NCBI GenBank assembly: GCA_027186245.1
Contig: CP114483.1
Location: 9,010,220 to 9,074,219 of the forward strand
Source of the DNA: Coriaria nepalensis
Taxonomy: Eukaryota; Streptophyta; Magnoliopsida; Cucurbitales; Coriariaceae
Direction of reading: 5' to 3'
Length of the DNA stretch: 64,000 nt
How positions within the stretch are numbered: the stretch's first letter is position 1; each line of letters starts with the position of its first letter. Shown piece after piece: positions 50,201 to 62,587 of the stretch. A program made the position numbers and the translations under genes. The notes beneath the pieces were generated by a model. That model was not told the origin of the DNA. It ran no database searches and saw only the letters and a program-made list of their open reading frames with translations.

Positions 50201-51074
50201 TGATTTAATCACTACAAGAGACTCAATGACATGATTTTAAGGCTAAACAAATGCATTGTTGCCTTCAATAGATCAACTTCAAGTTATGCACGAAAGTAAT
50301 GTTGAAAGTGCGAATTTCGTTTGAAGTGATTTAGAATGATTTAATGACTGAAAGAGACGCAAGTATACGACTTTAAGGCTAAAAAAATGCATAGTTGCCT
50401 TTAATAGATCATTTGTAGGTTATGCATGAAAGTCGTTTTTTAAATGCAAAAATTGACTTGGTTCGACGTGCTTTCAAATAATTTAACGATATGAAAAGAC
50501 TAAATGATATGCTTTTTAAGGCTAAAATAGAGCATTGTTGTCTGCAATAGATTAATTGCAAGTTATGTAAGAAAATCATGTTTGAAGGGCGAAAATTGAA
50601 TTCGTTTGAATTTATTTAGATTGATTTAATCACTACAAGAGACTCAATGACATGATTTTAAGGCTAAACAAATGCATTGTTGCCTTCAATAGATAAACTT
50701 CAAGTTATGCACGAAAGTAATGTTGAAAGTGCGAATTTCGTTTGAAGTGATTTAGAATGATTTAATGACTGAAAGAGATGCAAGTATACGACTTTAAGGC
50801 TAAAAAAATGCATAGTTGCCTTTAATAGATCATTTGCAGGTTATGCATGAACGTTTTTTTTTTAAATGCAAAAATAGAATTGGTTCGACGTGCTTTCAAA
50901 TAATTTAACGATATGAAAAGACTGAATGATATGCTTTTTAAGGCTAAAATAGAGCATTGTTGTCTGCAATAGATTAATTGCAAGTTATGTAAGAAAATCA
51001 TGTTTGAAGGGCGAAAATTGAATTCGTTTGAATTTATTTAGATTGATTTAATCACTACAAGAGACTCAATGACA
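47282..51074 (+). repeat. Nine matching units of a ten-unit higher-order repeat, copy 2
   Basis: Second copy of the 4.2-kb pattern from 43065, units 47282, 47703, 48125, 48546, 48968, 49389, 49811, 50232 and 50653. Differences I noticed include AATGTTTTAATG near 48229, GTTTAAAGGGCG near 48475, GCTTTTAATAG instead of GCTTTTGATAG, TATAGGAC near 49945 and AATGTTGAAAG at 50653. At about 30 monomers this is the longest well-supported higher-order period in the window. Confidence 0.87.
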
Positions 51075-52760
51075 TGATTTTAAGGCTAAACAAATGCATT
51101 GTTGCCTTCAATAGATCAACTTCAAGTTATGCACGAAAGTAATGTTTAAAGTGCGAATTTCGTTTGAAGTGATTTAGAATGATTTAATGACTGAAAGAGA
51201 CGCAAGTATACGACTTTAAGGCTAAAAAAATGCATAGTTGCTTTGAATAGATCATTTGCAGGTTATGCATGAAAGTCGTTTTTTAAATGCAAAAATAGAA
51301 TTGGTTCGACGTGCTTTCAAATAATTTAACGATATGAAAAGACTGAATGATATGCTTTTTAAGGCTAAAATAATGCATTGTTGTCTGCAATAGAATAATT
51401 GGAAGTTATGTAAGAAAATCATGTTTGAAGGGCGAAAATTGAATTCGTTTGAATTTATTTAGATTGATTTAATCACTACAAGAGACTCAATGACATGATT
51501 TTAAGGCTAAACAAATGCATTGTTGCCTTCAATAGATCAACTTCAAGTTATGCACGAAAGTAATGTTTAAAGTGCGAATTTCGTTTGAAGTGATTTAGAA
51601 TGATTTAATGACTGAAAGAGACGCAAGTATACGACTTTAAGGCTAAAGAAATGCATAGTTGCCTTTAATAGATCATTTGCAGGTTATGCATGAAAGTTTT
51701 TTTTTTAAATGCAAAAATAGAATTGGTTCGACGTGCTTTCAAATAATTTAACGATATGAAAAGACTGAATGATATGCTTTTTAAGGCTAAAATAGAGCAT
51801 TGTTGTCTGCAATAGATTAATTGCAAGTTATGTAAGAAAATCATGTTTGAAGGGCGAAAATTGAATTCGTTTGAATTTATTTAGATTGATTTAATCACTA
51901 CAAGAGACTCAATGACATGATTTTAAGGCTAAACAAATGCATTGTTGCCTTCAATAGATCAACTTCAAGTTATGCACGAAAGTAATGTTTAAAGTGCGAA
52001 TTTCGTTTGAAGTGATTTAGAATGATTTAATGACTGAAAGAGACGCAAGTATACGACTTTAAGGCTAAAAAAATGCATAGTTGCCTTTAATAGATCATTT
52101 GCAGGTTATGCATGAAAGTTTTTTTTTTAAATGCAAAAATAGAATTGGTTCGACGTGCTTTCAAATAATGTAACGATATGAAAAGACTGAATGATATGCT
52201 TTTTAAGGCTAAAATAGAGCATTGTTGTCTGCAATAGATTAATTGCAAGTTATGTAAGAAAATCATGTTTGAAGGGCGAAAATTGAATTCGTTTGAATTT
52301 ATTTAGATTGATTTAATCACTACAAGAGACTCAATGACATGATTTTAAGGCTAAACAAATGCATTGTTGCCTTCAATAGATCAACTTCAAGTTATGCACG
52401 AAAGTAATGTTTAAAGTGCGAATTTCGTTTGAAGTGATTTAGAATGATTTAATGACTGAAAGAGACGCAAGTATACGACTTTAAGGCTAAAAAAATGCAT
52501 AGTTGCCTTTAATAGATCATTTGTAGGTTATGCATGAAAGTCGTTTTTTAAATGCAAATATTGAATTGGTTCGACGTGCTTTCAAATAATTTAACGATAT
52601 GAAAAGACTAAATGATATGCTTTTTAAGGCTAAAATAGAGCATTGTTGTTTGCAATAGATTAATTGCAAGTTATGTAAGAAAATCATGTTTGAAGGGCGA
52701 AAATTGAATTCGTTTGAATTTATTTAGATTGATTTAATCACTACAAGAGACTCAATGACA

Positions 52761-53462
52761 TGATTTTAAGGCTAAACAAATGCATTGTTGCCTTCAATAG
52801 ATCAATTGCAAGTTATGCACGAAAGTAATGTTTAAAGTGCGAATTTCGTTTGAAGTGATTCAGAATGATTTAATGACTGAAAGAGACGCAGGTATACGAC
52901 TTTAAGGCTAAAAAAATGCATTGTTGCCTTCAATAGATCAACTGCAAGTTATGCACGAAAGTAATGTTTAAAGTGCGAATTTCGTTTGAAGTGATTTAGA
53001 ATGAGTTAATGACTGAAAGAGACGCAGGTATACGACTTTAAGGCTAAAAAAATGCATTGTTGCCTTCAATAGATCAACTGCAAGTTATGCACGAAAGTAA
53101 TGTTTAAAGTGCGAATTTCGTTTGAAGTGATTTAGAATGATTTAGAATGACTTAATGACTGAAGGAGACGCAGGTATACGACTTTAAGGCTAAAAAATGA
53201 AGAGTTGCCCTCAATAGATCATTTGCAGGTTATGCATGAAAGTCGTTTTTTAAATGAAAAAATAGAATTGGTTCGACGTGCTTTCAAATAATTTAACGAT
53301 ATGAAAAGACTGAATGATATGCTTTTTGAGGCTAAAATGATGCATTGTTGTCTGCAATAGATTAATTGCAAGTTATGTAAGAAAATCTGTTTTGAAGGGC
53401 GAAAATTGAATTCGTTTGAATTTATTTAGAATGATTTAATCACTACAAGAGACTCAATGACA
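52761..53462 (+). repeat. Five-monomer unit A-A'-A''-B-C (702 bases), copy 1
   Basis: Monomers start at 52761, 52897, 53033 and 53179 (B). A' and A'' begin like B (CGACTTTAAGGCTAAAAAAA) and continue as A. A'' contains a direct duplication of TTTAGAATGA (53131-53150). B opens with one A fewer and reads AAAAAATGAAGAGTTGCCC. The length is two extra A monomers plus 10 minus 1. A' has GAATGAGTTAATG. Confidence 0.9.
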
Positions 53463-55567
53463 TGATTTTAAGGCTAAACAAATGCATTGTTGCATTCAAT
53501 AGATCAACTGCAAGTTATGCACGAAAGTAATGTTTAAAGTGCGAATTTCGTTTGAAGTGATTTAGAATGATTTAATGACTGAAAGAGACGCAGGTATACG
53601 ACTTTAAGGCTAAAAAAATGCATAGTTGCCTTCAATAGATCACTTGCAGGTTATGCAGGAAAGTCGTTTTTTAAATGCAAAAATAGAATTGGTTCGACGT
53701 GCTTTCAAATAATTTAACGATATGAAAAGACTGAATGATATGCTTTTTGAGGCTAAAATAATGCATTGTTGTCTGCAATAGATTAATTGCAAGTTATGTA
53801 AGAAAATCTGTTTTAAAGGGCGAAAATTGAATTCGTTTGAATTTATTTAGAATGATTTAATCACTACAAGAGACTCAATGACATGATTTTAAGGCTAAAC
53901 AAATGCATTGTTGCCTTCAATAGATCAACTGCAAGTTATGCACGAAAGTAATGTTTAAAGTGCGAAGTTCGTTTGAAGTGATTTAGAATGATTTAATGAT
54001 TGAAAGAGACGCAGGTATACGACTTTAAGGCTAAAAAAATGCATAGTTGCCTTCAATAGATCATTTGCAGGTTATGCAGGAAAGTCGTTTTTTAAATGCA
54101 AAAATAGAATTGGTTCGACGTGCTTTCAAATAATTTAACGATATGAAAAGACTGAATGATATGCTTTTTAAGACTAAAATAATGCATTGTTGTCTGCAAT
54201 AGAATAATTGGAAGTTATGTAAGAAAATCATGTTTGAAGGGCGAAAATTGAATTCGTTTGAATTTATTTAGATTGATTTAATCACTACAAGAGACTCAAT
54301 GACATGATTTTAAGGCTAAACAAATGCATTGTTGCCTTCAATAGATCAACTGCAAGTTATGCACGAAAGTAATGTTTAAAGTGTGAATTTCGTTTGAAGT
54401 GATTTAGAATGATTTAATGATTGAAAGAGACGCAGGTATACGACTTTAAGGCCAAAAAAATGCATAGTTGCCTTCAATAGATCATTTGCAGGTTATGCAG
54501 GAAAGTCGTTTTTTAAATGCAAAAATAGAATTGGTTCGACGTGCTTTCAAATAATTTAACGATATGAAAAGACTGAATGATATGCTTTTTAAGACTAAAA
54601 TAATGCATTGTTGTCTGCAATAGAATAATTGGAAGTTTTGTAAGAAAATCATGTTTGAAGGGCGAAAATTGAATTCGTTTGAATTTATTTAGAATGATTT
54701 AATCACTACAAGAGACTCAATGACATGATTTTAAGGCTAAACAAATGCATTGTTGCCTTCAATAGATCAACTGCAAGTTATGCACGAAAGTAATGTTTAA
54801 AGTGCGAATTTCGTTTGAAGTGATTTAGAATGATTTAATGATTGAAAGAGACGCAGGTATACGACTTTAAGGCTAAAAAAATGCATAGTTGCCTTCAATA
54901 GATCATTTGCAGGTTATGCAGGAAAGTCGTTTTTTAAATGCAAAAATAGAATTGGTTCGACGTGCTTTCAAATAATTTAACGATATGAAAAGACTGAATG
55001 ATATGCTTTTTAAGACTAAAATAATGCATTGTTGTCTGCAATAGAATAATTGCAAGTTATGTAAGAAAATCATGTTTGAAGGGCGAAAATTGAATTCGTT
55101 TGAATTTATTTAGATTGATTTAATCACTACAAGAGACTCAATGACATGATTTTAAGGCTAAACAAATGCATTGTTGCCTTCAATAGATCAACTTCAAGTT
55201 ATGCACGAAAGTAATGTTGGAAGTGCGAATTTCGTTTGAAGTGATTTAGAATGATTTAATGACTGAAAGAGACGCTAGTATACGACTTTAAGGCTAAAAA
55301 AATGCATAGTTGCCTTTAATAGATCATTTGTAGGTTATGCATGAAAGTCGTTTTTTAAATGCAAAAATTGAATTTGTTCGACGTGCTTTCAAATAATTTA
55401 ACGATATGAAAAGACTAAATGATATGCTTTTTAAGGCTAAAATAGAGCATTGTTGTCTGCAATAGATTAATTGCAAGTTATGTAAGAAAATCATGTTTGA
55501 AGGGCGAAAATTGAATTCGTTTGAATTTATTTAGATTGATTTAATCACTACAAGAGACTCAATGACA

Positions 55568-56269
55568 TGATTTTAAGGCTAAACAAATGCATTGTTGCCT
55601 TCAATAGATCAACTGCAAGTTATGCACGAAAGTAATGTTTAAAGTGCGAATTTCGTTTGAAGTGATTCAGAATGATTTAATGACTGAAAGAGACGCAGGT
55701 ATACGACTTTAAGGCGAAAAAAATGCATTGTTGCCTTCAATAGATCAACTGCAAGTTATGCACGAAAGTAATGTTTAAAGTGCGAATTTCGTTTGAACTG
55801 ATTTAGAATGATTTAATGACTGAAAGAGACGCAGGTATACGACTTTAAGGCTAAAAAAATGCATTGTTGCCTTCAATAGATCAACTGCAAGTTATGCACG
55901 AAAGTAATGTTTAAAGTGCGAATTTCGTTTGAAGTTATTTAGAATGATTTAGAATGACTTAATGACTGAAGGAGACGCAGGTATACGACTTTAAGGCTAA
56001 AAAATGAATAGTTGCCCTCAATAGATCATTTGCAGGTTATGCATGAAAGTCGTTTTTTAAATGAAAAAATAGAATTGGTTCGACGTGCTTTCAAATAATT
56101 TAACGATATGAAAAGACTGAATGATATGCTTTTTGAGGCTAAAATGATGCATTGTTGTCTGCAATAGATTTATTGCAAGTAATGTAAGAAAATCTGTTTT
56201 GAAGGGCGAAAATTGAATTCGTTTGAATTTATTTAGATTGATTTAATCACTACAAGAGACTCAATGACA
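55568..56269 (+). repeat. Five-monomer unit, copy 2
   Basis: Monomers start at 55568, 55704, 55840 and 55986 (B). The 10-base duplication is at 55938-55957. Distinguishing marks are AAGGCGAAAAAAATG at the A' start, GAACTGATTT in A', GAAGTTATTTAG in A'', AAATGAATAG in B and AATAGATTTATTGC in C. The last two marks recur in the unit at 62588. Confidence 0.9.
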
Positions 56270-57112
56270 TGATTTTAAGGCTAAAAAAATGCATTGTTGC
56301 CTTCAATAGATCAACTGCAAGTTATGCACGAAAGTAATGTTTAAAGTGCGAATTTCGTTTGAAGTGATTTAGAATGATTTAATGACTGAAGGAGACGCAG
56401 GTATACGACTTTAAGGCTAAAAAAATGCATAGTTGCCCTCAATAGATCATTTGCAGGTTATGCATGAAAGTCGTTTTTTAAATGCAAAAATAGAATTGGT
56501 TCGACGTGCTTTCAAATAATTTAACGATATGAAAAGACTGAATGATATGCTTTTTAAGGCTAAAATAATGCATTGTTGTCTGCAATAGAATAATTGCATG
56601 TTATGTAAGAAAATCATGTTTGAAGGGCGAAAATTGAATTCGTTTGAATTTATTTAGATTGATTTAATCACTACAAGAGACTCAATGACATGATTTTAAG
56701 GCTAAACAATTGCATTGTTGCCTTCAATAGATCAACTTCAAGTTATGCACGAAAGTAATGTTTAAAGTGCGAATTTCGTTTGAAGTGATTTAGGATGATT
56801 TAATGACTGAAACAGACGCAAGTATACGACATTAAGGCTAAAAAAATGCATAGTTGCCTTTAATAGATCATTTGTAGGTTATGCATGAAAGTTTTTTTTT
56901 TAAATGCAAAAATAGAATTGGTTCGACGTGCTTTCAAATAATTTAACGATATGAAAAGACTGAATGATTTGCTTTTTAAGGCTAGAATAGAGCATTGTTG
57001 TCTGCAATAGATTAATTGCAAGTTATGTAAGAAAATCATGTTTGAAGGGCGAAAATTGAATTCGTTTGAATTTATTTAGATTGATTTAATCACTACAAGA
57101 GACTCAATGACA
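55568..57112 (+). repeat. 1545-base higher-order repeat, copy 1
   Basis: The pattern is one 702-base unit, one 421-base unit opening GCTAAAAAAATGC, and one 422-base zone-3-type unit with AACAATTGC, CGACATTAAGG, poly-T B, GATTTGCTTTT and GGCTAGAATAGAG. The same three-part series follows directly at 57113 and again from 62588, where the window ends before it is complete. Confidence 0.87.
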
Positions 57113-57814
57113 TGATTTTAAGGCTAAACAAATGCATTGTTGCCTTCAATAGATCAACTGCAAGTTATGCACGAAAGTAATGTTTAAAGTGCGAATTTCG
57201 TTTGAAGTGATTCAGAATGATTTAATGACTGAAAGAGACGCAGGTATACGACTTTAAGGCTAAAAAAATGCATTGTTGCCTTTAATAGATCAACTGCAAG
57301 TTATGCACGAAAGTAATGTTTAAAGTGCGAATTTCGTTTGAAGTGATTTAGAATGAGTTAATGACTGAAAGAGACGCAGGTATACGACTTTAAGGCTAAA
57401 AAAATGCATTGTTGCCTTCAATAGATCAACTGCAAGTTATGCACGAAAGTAATGTTTAAAGTGCGAATTTCGTTTGAAGTGATTTAGAATGATTTAGAAT
57501 GACTTAATGACTGAAGGAGACGCAGGTATACGACTTTAAGGCTAAAAAATGAAGAGTTGCCCTCAATAGATCATTTGCAGGTTATGCATGAAAGTCGTTT
57601 TTTAAATGAAAAAATAGAATTGGTTCGACGTGCTTTCAAATAATTTAACGATATGAAAAGACTGAATGATATGCTTTTTGAGGCTAAAATGATGCATTGT
57701 TGTCTGCAATAGATTTATTGCAAGTTATGTAAGAAAATCTGTTTTGAAGGGCGAAAATTGAATTCGTTTGAATTTATTTAGATTGATTTAATCACTACAA
57801 GAGACTCAATGACA
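57113..57814 (+). repeat. Five-monomer unit, copy 3
   Basis: Monomers start at 57113, 57249, 57385 and 57531 (B); the 10-base duplication is at 57483-57502. A' has CTTTAATAG and GAGTTAATG. B reads AAATGAAGAG as in copy 1, and C has AATAGATTTATTGC as in copy 2, so this copy combines marks of both. Confidence 0.9.
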
Positions 57815-58657
57815 TGGTTTTAAGGCTAAAAAAATGCATTGTTGCCTTCAATAGATCAACTGCAAGTTATGCACGAAAGTAATGTTTAAAGTGCGAATTT
57901 CGTTTGAAGTGATTTAGAATGATTTAATGACTGAAGGAGACGCAGGTATACGACTTTAAGGCTAAAAAAATGCATAGTTGCCCTCAATAGATCATTTGCA
58001 GGTTATGCATGAAAGTCGTTTTTTAAATGCAAAAATAGAATTGGTTCGACGTGCTTTCAAATAATTTAACGATATGAAAAGACTGAATGATATGCTTTTT
58101 AAGGCTAAAATAATGCATTGTTGTCTGCAATAGAATAATTGCATGTTATGTAAGAAAATCATGTTTGAAGGGCGAAAATTGAATTCGTTTGAATTTATTT
58201 AGATTGATTTAATCACTACAAGAGACTCAATGACATGATTTCAAGGCTAAACAATTGCATTGTTGCCTTCAATAGATCAACTTCAAGTTATGCACGAAAG
58301 TAATGTTTAAAGTGCGAATTTCGTTTGAAGTGATTTAGAATGATTTAATGACTGAAACAGACGCAAGTATACAACATTAAGGCTAAAAAAATGCATAGTT
58401 GCCTTTAATAGATCATTTGTAGGTTATGCATGAAAGTTTTTTTTTTAAATGCAAAAATAGAATTGGTTCGACGTGCTTTCAAATAATTTAACGATATGAA
58501 AAGACTGAATGATTTGCTTTTTAAGGCTAGAATAGAGCATTGTTGTCTGCAATAGATTAATTGCAAGTTATGTAAGAAAATCATGTTTGAAGGGCGAAAA
58601 TTGAATTCGTTTGAATTTATTTAGATTGATTTAATCACTACAAGAGACTCAATGACA
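57113..58657 (+). repeat. 1545-base higher-order repeat, copy 2
   Basis: Exact-length tandem partner of 55568-57112, made of units 57113 (702 bases), 57815 (421) and 58236 (422). It shares GCATGTTATG in C of the middle unit and GATTTGC with GGCTAGAATAG in the third. Private changes include GACATGGTTTT at 57815 and TATACAACATTAAGG near 58367. Confidence 0.87.
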
Positions 58658-59359
58658 TGATTTTAAGGCTAAACAAATGCATTGTTGCCTTCAATAGATC
58701 AACTGCAAGTTATGCACGAAAGTAATGTTTAAAGTGCGAATTTCGTTTGAAGTGATTCAGAATGATTTAACGACTGAAAGAGACGCAGGTATACGACTTT
58801 AAGGCTAAAAAAAGGCATTGTTGCCTTCAATAGATTAACTGCAAGTTATGCACGAAAGTAATGTTTAAAGTGCGAATTTCGTTTGAAGTGATTTAGAATG
58901 AGTTAATGACTGAAAGAGACGCAGGTATACGACTTTAAGGCTGAAAAAATGCATTGTTGCCTTCAATAGATCAACTGCAAGTTATGCACGAAAGTAATGT
59001 TTAAAGTGCGAATTTCGTTTGAAGTGATTTAGAATGATTTAGAATGACTTAATGACTGAAGGAGACGCAGGTATACGACTTTAAGGCTAAAAAATGAAAA
59101 GTTGCCCTCAATAGATCATTTGCAGGTTATGCATGAAAGTCGTTTTTTAAATGAAAAAATAGAATTGGTTCGACGTGCTTTCAAATAATTTAACGATATG
59201 AAAAGACTGAATGATATGCTTTTTGAGGCTAAAATGATGCATTGTTGTCTGCAATAGATTAATTGCAAGTTATGTAAGAAAATCTGTTTTGAAGGGCGAA
59301 AATTGAATTCGTTTGAATTTATTTAGAATGATTTAATCACTACAAGAGACTCAATGACA
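58658..59359 (+). repeat. Five-monomer unit, copy 4
   Basis: Same layout with the 10-base duplication at 59028-59047. Private marks are AACGACTGAAAG in the first A, AAAAAAAGGCATTG at the A' start, TAGATTAACTGC in A', AAGGCTGAAAAAATG at the A'' start and AAATGAAAAG in B. A' keeps GAGTTAATG, linking it with copies 1 and 3. Confidence 0.9.
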
Positions 59360-60201
59360 TGATTTTAAGGCTAAACAAATGCATTATTGCCTTCAATAGA
59401 TCAACTGCAAGTTATGCACGAAAGTAATGTTTAAAGTGCGAATTTCGTTTGAAGTGATTTAGAATGATTTAATGACTGAAAGAGACGCAGGTATACGACT
59501 TTAAGGCAAAAAAAATGCATAGTTGCCTTCAATAGATCATTTGCAGGTTATGCAGGAAAGTCGTTTTTTAAATGCAAAAATAGAATTGGTTCGACGTGCT
59601 TTCAAATAATTTAACGATATGAAAAGACTGAATGATATGCTTTTTGAGGCTAAAATAATGCATTGTTGTCTGCAATAGACTAATTGCAAGTTATGTAAGA
59701 AAATCTGTTTTAAAGGGCGAAAATTGAATTCGTTTGAATTTATTTAGAATGATTTAATCACTACAAGAGACTCAATGACATGATTTTAAGGCTAAACAAA
59801 TGCATTGTTGCCTTCAATAGATCAACTGCAAGTTATGCACGAAAGTAATGTTTAAAGTGCGAATTTCGTTTGAAGTGATTTAGAATGATTTAATGATTGA
59901 AAGAGACGCAGGTATACGACTTTAAGGCTAAAAAAATGCATAGTTGCCTTCAATAGATCATTTGCAGGTTATGCAGGAAAGTCGTTTTTTAAATGCCAAA
60001 ATAGAATTGGTTCGACGTGCTTTCAAATAATTTAACGATATGAAAAGACTGAATGATATGCTTTTTAAGACTAAAATAATGCATTGTTGTCTGCAATAGA
60101 ATAATTGGAAGTTATGTAAGAAAATCATGTTTGAAGGGCGAAAATTGAATTCATTTGAATTTATTTAGATTGATTTAATCACTACAAGAGACTCAATGAC
60201 A
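58658..60201 (+). repeat. Block matching 52761-54304 (offset 5897)
   Basis: Units 58658, 59360 and 59781 follow the same series as 52761, 53463 and 53884: a five-monomer unit, then a unit with GCAGGAAAGTCG and AATCTGTTTTAAAGGGCG, then a unit with GATTGAAAGAG, GCAGGAAAG and AAGACTAAAATAATG. After this point the left region holds two further GATTGAAAG units (54305, 54726) that the right region lacks before the zone-3-type unit (55147 versus 60202). Confidence 0.8.
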
Positions 60202-60622
60202 TGATTTTAAGGCTAAACAAATGCATTGTTGCCTTCAATAGATCAACTTCAAGTTATGCACGAAAGTAATGTTGAAAGTGCGAATTTCGTTTGAAGTGAT
60301 TTAGAATGATTTAATGACTGAAAGAGACGCAAGTATACGACTTTAAGGCTAAAAAAATGCATAGTTGCCTTTAATAGATCATTTGTAGGTTATGCATGAA
60401 AGTCGTTTTTTAAATGCAAAAATTGAATTGGTTCGACGTGCTTTCAAATAATTTAACGATATGAAAAGACTAAATGATATGCTTTTTAAGGCTAAAATAG
60501 AGCATTGTTGTCTGCAATAGATTAATTGCAAGTTATGTAAGAAAATCATGTTTGAAGGGCGAAAATTGAATTCGTTTGAATTTATTTAGATTGATTTAAT
60601 CACTACAAGAGACTCAATGACA

Positions 60623-61188
60623 TGATTTTAAGGCTAAACAAATGCATTGTTGCCTTCAATAGATCAACTGCAAGTTATGCACGAAAGTAATGTTTAAAGT
60701 GCGAATTTCGTTTGAAGTGATTCAGAATGATTTAATGACTGAAAGAGACGCAGGTATACGACTTTAAAGCTAAAAAAATGCATTGTTGCCTTCAATAGAT
60801 CAACTGCAAGTTATGCACGAAAGTAATGTTTAAAGTGCGAATTTCGTTTGAACTGATTTAGAATGATTTAGAATGACTTAATGACTGAAGGAGACGCAGG
60901 TATATGACTTTAAGGCTAAAAAATGAAGAGTTGCCCTCAATAGATCATTTGCAGGTTATGCATGAAAGTCGTTTTTTAAATGAAAAAATAGAATTGGTTC
61001 GACGTGCTTTCAAATAATTTAACGATATGAAAAGACTGAATGATATGCTTTTTGAGGCTAAAATGATGCATTGTTGTCTGCAATAGATTAATTGCAAGTT
61101 ATGTAAGAAAATCTGTTTTGAAGGGCGAAAATTGAATTCGTTTGAATTTATTTAGAATGATTTAATCACTACAAGAGACTCAATGACA
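60623..61188 (+). repeat. Four-monomer unit with the 10-base duplication (566 bases)
   Basis: Structure A-A'-B-C with starts at 60623, 60759 and 60905 (B). It has GATTCAGAATG in A, GAACTGATTT in A' (as in A' of 55568) and the 10-base duplication at 60857-60876. It therefore looks like a five-monomer unit that lost one A, with the junction fusing the left part of A' to the right part of A''. B has TATATGACTTTAAGG and AAATGAAGAG. Confidence 0.87.
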
Positions 61189-61745
61189 TGATTTTAAGGC
61201 TAAACAAATGCATTGTTGCCTTCAATAGATCAACAGCAAGTTATGCACGAAAGTAATGTTTAAAGTGCGAATTTCGTTTGAAGTGATTTAGAATGATTTA
61301 ATGACTGAAAGAGATGCAGGTATACGACTTTAAGGCTAAAAAAATGCATTGTTGCCTTCAATAGATCAACTGCAAGTTATGCACGAAAGTAATGTTTAAA
61401 GTGCGAATTTCGTTTGAAGTGATTTAGAATGATTTAATGACTGAAGGAGACGCAGGTATACGATTTTAAGGCTAAAAAAATGCATAGTTGCCCTCAATAG
61501 ATCATTTGCAGGTTATGCATGACAGTCGTTTTTTAAATGCAAAAATAGAATTGGTTCGACGTTCTTTCAAATAATTTAACGATATGAAAAGACTGAATGA
61601 TATGCTTTTTGAGGCTAAAATAATGCATTGTTGTCTGCAATAGATTAATTGCAAGTTATGTAAGAAAATCTGTTTTAAAGGGCGAAAATTGAATTCGTTT
61701 GAATTTATTTAGAATGATTTAATCACTACAAGAGACTCAATGACA
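61189..61745 (+). repeat. Four-monomer unit without the duplication (557 bases)
   Basis: Structure A-A'-B-C with starts at 61189, 61325 and 61461 (B). It lacks the 10-base duplication, has AACAGCAAG and GAGATGCAGG in A, and TATACGATTTTAAGG, GCATGACAGTCG and GACGTTCTTTC in B. The following ordinary unit at 61746 shares the last three marks, so part of this unit was copied into its neighbour. Confidence 0.87.
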
Positions 61746-62587
61746 TGATTTTAAGGCTAAACAAATGCATTGTTGCCTTCAATAGATCAACTGCAAGTTA
61801 TGCACGAAAGTAATGTTTAAAGTGCGAATTTCGTTTGAAGTGATTTAGAATGATTTAATGACTGAAGGAGACGCAGGTATACGATTTTAAGGCTAAAAAA
61901 ATGCATAGTTGCCCTCAATAGATCATTTGCAGGTTATGCATGACAGTCGTTTTTTAAATGCAAAAATAGAATTGGTTCGACGTTCTTTCAAATAATTTAA
62001 CGATATGAAAAGACTGAATGATATGCTTTTTAAGACTAAAATAATGCATTGTTGTCTGCAATAGAATAATTGGAAGTTATGTAAGAAAATCATGTTTGAA
62101 GGGCGAAAATTGAATTCGTTTGAATTTATTTAGATTGATTTAATCACTACAAGAGACTCAATGACATGATTTTAAGGCTAAACAAATGCATTGTTGCCTT
62201 CAATAGATCAACTTCAAGTTATGCACGAAAGTAATGTTGAAAGTGCGAATTTCGTTTGAAGTGATTTAGAATGATTTAATGACTGAAAGAGACGCAAGTA
62301 TACGACTTTAAGGCTAAAAAAATGCATAGTTGCCTTTAATAGATCATTTGTAGGTTATGCATGAAAGTCGTTTTTTAAATGCAAAAATTGAATTGGTTCG
62401 ACGTGCTTTCAAATAATTTAACGATATGAAAAGACTAAATGATAAGCTTTTTAAGGCTAAAATAGAGCATTGTTGTCTGCAATAGATTAATTGCAAGTTA
62501 TGTAAGAAAATCATGTTTGAAGGGCGAAAATTGAATTCATTTGAATTTATTTAGAATGATTTAATCACTACAAGAGACTCAATGACA

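Larger units (their letters stand above)
22159..52760 (+). repeat. Zone 3: 72 units of a more homogeneous subfamily
   Basis: Unit starts: 22159, 22580, 23001, 23554, 23976, 24398, 24819, 25240, 25661, 26083, 26504, 26925, 27346, 27768, 28190, 28611, 29032, 29453, 29874, 30295, 30716, 31137, 31559, 31981, 32402, 32823, 33245, 33666, 34087, 34640, 35062, 35484, 35905, 36327, 36748, 37169, 37590, 38011, 38432, 38854, 39275, 39696, 40117, 40538, 40959, 41380, 41801, 42223, 42644, 43065, 43486, 43909, 44330, 44752, 45175, 45597, 46018, 46439, 46861, 47282, 47703, 48125, 48546, 48968, 49389, 49811, 50232, 50653, 51075, 51496, 51918, 52340. Most A monomers carry CTTCAAG, B carries TTTAATAG with either TCG-TTTTTT or poly-T, and C carries TTAGATTGATTTAATC. 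C often has AGAGCATTG with TCCGCAATAG. Only two four-monomer units (23001, 34087) interrupt the trimers. Confidence 0.92.
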
